A DNA stretch of 64,000 nt from Rhodococcus sp. IEGM 1409 (lineage in GTDB: Bacteria > Actinomycetota > Actinomycetes > Mycobacteriales > Mycobacteriaceae): positions 499,984 to 563,983 of the forward strand of contig NZ_JASHKN010000003.1 of assembly GCF_030056735.1 (NCBI RefSeq). The letters are read 5' to 3'. Shown in pieces: positions 59,631 to 64,000 of the stretch. Position numbers and translations under genes: made by a program. The notes below the pieces were generated by a model. The model made no database searches, was not told the origin of the DNA, and saw only the letters and a list, made by a program, of their open reading frames with translations. Position 1 is the first letter of the stretch; each line of letters starts with the position of its first letter.

Positions 59631-61198
59631 CCAGCCCTGCCGGGCGTTTCGCCTGGGAGGCCCATGCCGACCTGGTCGTCGTGGGAGGCGGTGTTGCCGG
59701 CCTCACCGCAGCGCGCACGGCTTCTCTGCGGGGACTGAAAGTACTCACTGTCAGCAAGGGTGGTCCGACGGACACCTCGACTCAGTACGCGCAGGGTGGC
59801 ATCGCGGTCGTCGACGATCTGAATACGGATTCCGTCGAATCGCACGTTGCGGATACGTGTGAGGCCGGCGTCGGTTTGTGCGACGAGGAAGCCGTCTATT
59901 CCATCGTCGAAGCTGGTCACGATGCTGTGGCAGCGCTGGCCGCGTTGGGAGCGGTCTTCGATCGCGGGCGAGACGGCCAGGTGTCGCGTACCCGCGAGGG
60001 TGGGCACAGCACGCGTCGGATCATCCACGCCGGCGGCGACGCCACGGGCGCGGAAGTGCAGCGGGCTCTCAATGCTGCCGGCCTGCCCGTCCTGTTCGGC
60101 GCAGCGGCAGTTCAGGTGGTGACCAACCGCCGTGGGGTGTGTGGACTCATCGTCTCTTCTCCGGAAGGCCTCGGGGTGATCCATGCACCAGCGGTTCTGC
60201 TCGCTACCGGTGGACTCGGTCAGCTGTATGCCTGCAGTACAAATCCACCTGGCGCAACTGCCGACGGAATCGCGTTGGCACTCGAAGCTGGTGCGGCGAT
60301 TGCGGACCTGGAGTTCGTTCAGTTCCATCCGACGGTGCTCTTCACTCCGGGTGGGGTAGGCCGCCGACCCCTGATCAGTGAGGCGGTCCGCGGCGAGGGC
60401 GCGATTCTTGTCGACACCAACGGTGATTCGGTTACCGCAGGTGTTCATCCGCTGGGTGATCTCGCCCCGCGTGATGTGGTCTCGCGGGCAATCGCAGCAC
60501 GCCTACGAGATCTCGGCACCGATCACGTCTATCTCGACGCACGAAGGCTCGACGGTTTCGATTCGAGATTCCCGACCATCACCGCGTCCTGCCTCGAAGC
60601 CGGCATCGATCCACGCACCCAACTCGTTCCGGTCGCTCCGGCCGCGCACTATTCGTGCGGGGGAGTCGCCACCGACGTCCAGGGACGAACGGGAGTGCCT
60701 GGACTCTACGCAGCGGGCGAAGTGGCTCGCACGGGATTGCACGGCGCGAATCGTCTTGCGTCCAACAGCCTTCTCGAGGGTTTGGTGGTCGGGGAGCGTG
60801 CAGGAATCGCAGCTGCCGAGCGTCGCGATGTCCATGCCGAAGTGGTCAACGTGGTGCGCAAGCCGATGCCGATCCTCCCGCGAGAGACCGTGCAGTCCGT
60901 CATGACGGCACACGCGTCGGTGGTTCGCGACGGAGGCGGTCTCCAGACTGCGCGTGCCGCGCTTGCGGACGCTGAACAGACAGTGGCGGTGGCCGCCGCG
61001 GACCTCGAAGACGCGGCGCTCACACTGACCGCGACTGCATTGGTCGACGTGGCCGTGGCGCGAACCGAGAGCCGTGGCTGCCATACCCGCACCGACTATC
61101 CTGAAACAGATCCGAATCAGCGTCGCAGCACTCGGATCAAGATGGGCGCCGATGGAGCGCTCGAAATACCCGACATGTTGTTGACAGGAGTTCATTGA
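59627..61198 (+). CDS. nadB: L-aspartate oxidase
   Basis: 523-residue FAD enzyme oxidising aspartate to iminoaspartate for NadA. FAD motif [18 protein letters not shown] (residues 15-32), substrate loop [12 protein letters not shown], active-site [18 protein letters not shown] and the Arg/His region [22 protein letters not shown]. Length is normal. Translationally coupled at both ends. Confidence 0.95.
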   Translation: MTSPAGRFAWEAHADLVVVGGGVAGLTAARTASLRGLKVLTVSKGGPTDTSTQYAQGGIAVVDDLNTDSVESHVADTCEAGVGLCDEEAVYSIVEAGHDAVAALAALGAVFDRGRDGQVSRTREGGHSTRRIIHAGGDATGAEVQRALNAAGLPVLFGAAAVQVVTNRRGVCGLIVSSPEGLGVIHAPAVLLATGGLGQLYACSTNPPGATADGIALALEAGAAIADLEFVQFHPTVLFTPGGVGRRPLISEAVRGEGAILVDTNGDSVTAGVHPLGDLAPRDVVSRAIAARLRDLGTDHVYLDARRLDGFDSRFPTITASCLEAGIDPRTQLVPVAPAAHYSCGGVATDVQGRTGVPGLYAAGEVARTGLHGANRLASNSLLEGLVVGERAGIAAAERRDVHAEVVNVVRKPMPILPRETVQSVMTAHASVVRDGGGLQTARAALADAEQTVAVAAADLEDAALTLTATALVDVAVARTESRGCHTRTDYPETDPNQRRSTRIKMGADGALEIPDMLLTGVH

Positions 61199-62070
61199 TG
61201 ACCGAGCAGAAGATCCTGCCCGCGCCGCTCGACCGTGACGAGCTGCTCACATTGGTCAGGCTCGCTCTGGACGAGGATCTGCGCTACGGCCCCGATATCA
61301 CCTCTACCGCAACGGTTCCCGCTGATGCGGTTGCGAAGGCCTCGGTCGTGTCACGGTCATCGGGTACCGTCGCCGGCATCGACGTCGGACTGCTTGTTCT
61401 CGACGAGGTGATCGGCTCGGGTAACTACGAGGTCGTCGATCGGGTCTCCGACGGAACTCGGGTTGCGCCAGGTCAATCGGTGCTCACCGTTGTCGCGCCC
61501 ACCCGCGGACTTCTCACGGCAGAGCGGACGATGCTCAACCTCGTCTGCCATCTCTCGGGAATCGCCACGGCGACATCACAGTGGGTCGACGCCGTCGCCG
61601 GCACTCATGCCAAAGTGCGCGACAGCCGAAAGACTCTGCCCGGACTGCGATCTCTGCAGAAATATGCAGTTCACGTGGGCGGCGGAGTAAACCACCGCAT
61701 GGGGTTGGGTGACGCGGCGTTGATCAAGGACAACCACGTTGCCGCTGCCGGTTCGGTGGTTGCTGCACTTCGTGCGGTCCGCGAACTCGCGCCGGACATC
61801 GAGTGTGAAGTAGAGGTCGACAATCTCACGCAGCTCGATCAGGTGCTGGCGGAAAAGGTCGAACTAGTTCTGCTGGACAACTTCCCGCTCTGGCAGACGC
61901 AGATTGCGGTCCAACGCCGCGACGCTGTTGCTCCCGAAACCAAGCTCGAGTCCTCGGGCGGTCTCACCATCGACGTTGCCGCAGAGTACGCCCGAACCGG
62001 CGTCGACTACCTGGCCGTCGGCGCACTGACACACTCGGTGACGGTGCTCGACCTCGGACTCGACATGTAA
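61198..62070 (+). CDS. nadC: Nicotinate-nucleotide pyrophosphorylase (carboxylating)
   Basis: 290 residues from ATG 61198, which overlaps the nadB stop (TGATG). Converts quinolinate and PRPP to nicotinate mononucleotide. Motifs: DEDLRYGPDITSTATVP, ERTMLNLVCHLSGIATAT, RDSRKTLPGLRSLQKYAV (with substrate-binding Arg/Lys) and VGALTHSVTVLDLGLD at the end. Last gene of the NAD operon, ending 6 bases from the convergent LysR gene. Confidence 0.96.
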   Translation: MTEQKILPAPLDRDELLTLVRLALDEDLRYGPDITSTATVPADAVAKASVVSRSSGTVAGIDVGLLVLDEVIGSGNYEVVDRVSDGTRVAPGQSVLTVVAPTRGLLTAERTMLNLVCHLSGIATATSQWVDAVAGTHAKVRDSRKTLPGLRSLQKYAVHVGGGVNHRMGLGDAALIKDNHVAAAGSVVAALRAVRELAPDIECEVEVDNLTQLDQVLAEKVELVLLDNFPLWQTQIAVQRRDAVAPETKLESSGGLTIDVAAEYARTGVDYLAVGALTHSVTVLDLGLDM

Positions 62071-62076
62071 GTGTCG

Positions 62077-62985
62077 CTAGTGCTCGGCGTCCAGCAGTGG
62101 CGGGACTGCCGAGCGAAGGGCGCTTGTCACGGTCGTGACTGCCGGGTGTGCGTCGGAGCCGGCTCGGTGGGCGATCTTGGTCCGTCGCCGAATAGGCATC
62201 GGTGTGAGCTGTACTCCTGGTGGTGGATAACTTGCTCCGAGTTCCGGGACCAGTGAAACTCCCTGTCCCGCAGCAACGAGAGCGAGAACAGTGGCGAACT
62301 CGTCGATGTGATGACGCACTTTCGGTGTGAACCCGGCAGCTTGGCACGCGCGAATGGTCATTGCGTGGCAAGCGGTTCCGGGGATCGCGGTAATCCAGGG
62401 ACGTTCTACGCAGTCGGTCAGCGATGCGACAGCGTTGTGGAGATCTGACTCGGTGTCCCTCGAGGCCAGGTACACGGATTCGCTGCACAGTGGCAATGTC
62501 GTCAGGCCCGGTTCGGTGGGACGAGGGACGAAATCGTAGTCGTGAATCAAAGCCAAGTCCAAATTCCCGGCTCGTAACGCGTCAGCGACGTCGGCGGGGT
62601 CGATTTCCGACACCATCGGTTCCAATCCCGGGTGCTCGTGCGACAGTGCGATCAATGCCTGAGGGAGGATCGCACGTGCGGCGGTCGGGAACGTTCCGAT
62701 TCGTAGCGGCCCGGCGAGGCCACGACGAGCGTCGACCAATTCACCCGATGCCTGTTCCAGGCGTTGCAGGATGACTTCGGCGTGACGTGCGAGGTTCTCG
62801 CCTGCCGGCGTGAGGCGTACACGACGCCCCGTGCGTTCCAACAGAGGAACGCCGGCTTCACGTTCGAGAACGGCCAACTGCTGCGACACCGCGGAGGGAC
62901 TGAATGACAACGCCTCGGCGACGGCGACGATGGTGCCGCGCAGCGCCAGCTCACGCAAAAGCCTTAGTCGACGAACGTCTAGCAT
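62077..62985 (-). CDS. LysR-family regulator
   Basis: 302 residues. HTH residues 1-60 (LRELALRGTIVAVAEALSFSPS, AVSQQLAVLEREAGVPLLER), effector domain about 90-295 (LRIGTFPTAARAILPQALIAL). It is divergent from a DapA-family aldolase gene with 71 bases between and probably regulates it. It resembles the LysR at 28.6 kb in domain style but is not a copy. Confidence 0.9.
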   Translation of the reverse strand: MLDVRRLRLLRELALRGTIVAVAEALSFSPSAVSQQLAVLEREAGVPLLERTGRRVRLTPAGENLARHAEVILQRLEQASGELVDARRGLAGPLRIGTFPTAARAILPQALIALSHEHPGLEPMVSEIDPADVADALRAGNLDLALIHDYDFVPRPTEPGLTTLPLCSESVYLASRDTESDLHNAVASLTDCVERPWITAIPGTACHAMTIRACQAAGFTPKVRHHIDEFATVLALVAAGQGVSLVPELGASYPPPGVQLTPMPIRRRTKIAHRAGSDAHPAVTTVTSALRSAVPPLLDAEH

Positions 62986-63056
62986 CAGTTCAGCTTACGC
63001 TCGAAGATGGAAACGCGAACTAGACCTACAAGGTTTGTTGGGTGAGGCTGAGTTCT

Positions 63057-63950
63057 ATGACTACTGCTCGAACTGACCTCGCCGGAATCCATGTCCCTCT
63101 GATCACTCCGTTCGAGAGCGACGGTCGTATCGCAACCGACGCACTCGAACGGCTTGCGCACCAGGTTCTCGCCGATGGTGCGGTCGGACTCGTTGCGCTG
63201 GGGACGACAGCGGAGACCGCAACGCTGACCGAGCAGGAGAGAGTGACCGTTCTGGACATCTGCGCGAGCGTGTGCCGTGCACGGGGCGCGACGTTGATCG
63301 TCGGCGCGGGCGGCAACGACACGGCAGGCAGTGCGCGGGCGCTCGACAGGCTGAGTCGGTGGCCGGGGGTCTCGGCGGCCTTGGTGCCGGTTCCCTCATT
63401 CACGAGGCCCTCGAAAGCCGGTGTGGTGGCACATTTTACATATCTGCAGGAATCGAGCCCGGTACCGCTGATCGTCTATCACGTGCCGTATCGAACTGCG
63501 TGTGATTTGGACAGTCGCACCCTGCGAGAGCTGGGAGCGTTGCCCGGGGTTGTTGCTGTGAAGTACGCCGCGGGCAGTATCGACGCAGCTGCCGTCGAAC
63601 TCTTCGCGGATCTTCCGGACGACTTCGCCGTACTGGCGGGGGATGATCTGTATCTCACGCCGCTTCTGGCCTTGGGTGCCTCCGGGGGTATTTTGGCGTC
63701 GGCTCATGTGTCGACTGGTGACTTCGTCGGCTTGGTAAAGGGTTGGGACAGTGGCGATGTGGACAATGTCCGCGACCTTGGGCGACGGTTGTCGAAGCTG
63801 TCCGGGGCTCTGTTTTCCGAACCGAACCCGACTGTGATCAAGGGTGTGTTGCATGCGTTGGGGCAGATCCCGACGCCCCACGTGCGATTGCCGTTGCTGC
63901 CGGCGAGTGATGAATCGGTGGATCGAGCGCTGGAGATCTATCGCTCTTGA
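63057..63950 (+). CDS. DapA-family aldolase/dihydrodipicolinate synthase-like
   Basis: 297 residues from ATG 63057 (GAGG at 63044-63047; a GTG at 63042 is possible). TIM-barrel class I aldolase: GTTAETATL near residue 49, IVYHVPYRT with the catalytic Tyr, and Schiff-base Lys in VVAVKYAAGS (about residue 160). It lies outside lysine genes and is paired with a LysR regulator, so it is more likely a catabolic member (for example for oxo-sugar acids or 4-hydroxy-2-oxo acids) than the biosynthetic DapA. Substrate unknown. Confidence 0.82.
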   Translation: MTTARTDLAGIHVPLITPFESDGRIATDALERLAHQVLADGAVGLVALGTTAETATLTEQERVTVLDICASVCRARGATLIVGAGGNDTAGSARALDRLSRWPGVSAALVPVPSFTRPSKAGVVAHFTYLQESSPVPLIVYHVPYRTACDLDSRTLRELGALPGVVAVKYAAGSIDAAAVELFADLPDDFAVLAGDDLYLTPLLALGASGGILASAHVSTGDFVGLVKGWDSGDVDNVRDLGRRLSKLSGALFSEPNPTVIKGVLHALGQIPTPHVRLPLLPASDESVDRALEIYRS

Positions 63951-63974
63951 CTCGAACGCATGTTCGAGTATGCT
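63951..63974 (+). promoter_or_regulatory. LexA (SOS) box and -10 element of a gene beyond the window
   Basis: TCGAACGCATGTTCGA (63952-63967) fits the actinobacterial LexA consensus TCGAAC-N4-GTTCGA exactly, with one further C/G pair outside. A TATGCT (63969-63974) follows as a -10 candidate. It begins right after the aldolase stop, so the target is the gene starting past position 64000, perhaps a 13E12/DUF222 HNH protein as in mycobacteria (guess). Confidence 0.8.
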
Positions 63975-64000
63975 TTGGGGAGGGGATCGGGGGATTCAAT

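Overview
This window is high-G+C actinobacterial chromosome, most likely Rhodococcus of the erythropolis/qingshengii group. The basis is the frequent GTG starts, the many TetR and LysR regulators, the lipoproteins, F420/mycothiol-type redox genes, and a gene order that follows the Mycobacterium tuberculosis segment ileS-dinX-lspA-rluD-dnaE1-(Rv1558)-ilvA-treZ/Y/X-bioA/F/D-bioB-(Rv1590, Rv1591)-nrtR-nadA/B/C as I remember it. The genus is an inference; no search was run. I saw no rRNA, tRNA, CRISPR array or insertion sequence.

Layout. 1-9.9 kb: the 3' end of ileS, a TfoX-like protein, a Y-family polymerase, lipoproteins, glutamate decarboxylase, and a compact translationally coupled run lspA-rluD-unknown-rarD. 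10-13.6 kb: dnaE1 with a perfect hairpin terminator. 13.6-20 kb: a small membrane protein, an F420-type nitroreductase-like protein, a pyruvate oxidase/dehydrogenase (quinone), ilvA, and a TetR/MFS divergent pair. 20-38.2 kb: trehalose genes treZ, then treX-treY, separated by an 11.5 kb accessory block. That block holds an arsenic locus (Cys-tailed flavoprotein, ArsR-GNAT fusion, arsR-acr3-arsC), a fused pair of regulator/transporter pseudogenes, several regulator-transporter pairs and a deleted SDR gene. 38.2-41.4 kb: bioA divergent from bioF-bioD. 41.6-53.1 kb: accessory genes, namely a frameshifted MASE1-GGDEF gene, a putative mevalonate-degrading operon (PucR-type regulator, degradative HMG-CoA reductase, HMG-CoA lyase, two membrane transport proteins), a remnant tail-fibre chaperone gene, small proteins, VOC proteins and an azlCD/XRE-cupin unit. 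53.1-55.8 kb: bioQ divergent from bioB, then bsaP and a membrane protein. 55.8-62.1 kb: SDR/TetR pair and the NAD synthesis operon nadABC with its NrtR-type regulator. 62.1-64 kb: a LysR gene, a DapA-family aldolase and, at the edge, a consensus LexA box belonging to a gene outside the window.

Working together. Biotin genes at two sites carry the same TTGAACGGTGTTCAA-type operator, which fits control by the TetR protein beside bioB. nadABC faces the NrtR-like regulator across a perfect palindrome. The arsenic genes have two different sets of operator-like palindromes. The most unusual items are the complete mevalonate-to-acetoacetate gene set with a TctA-type permease, the arsenic flavoprotein/ArsR-acetyltransferase pair, and several fresh gene lesions (MFS/TetR, SDR, GGDEF, and the gadB 3' end).
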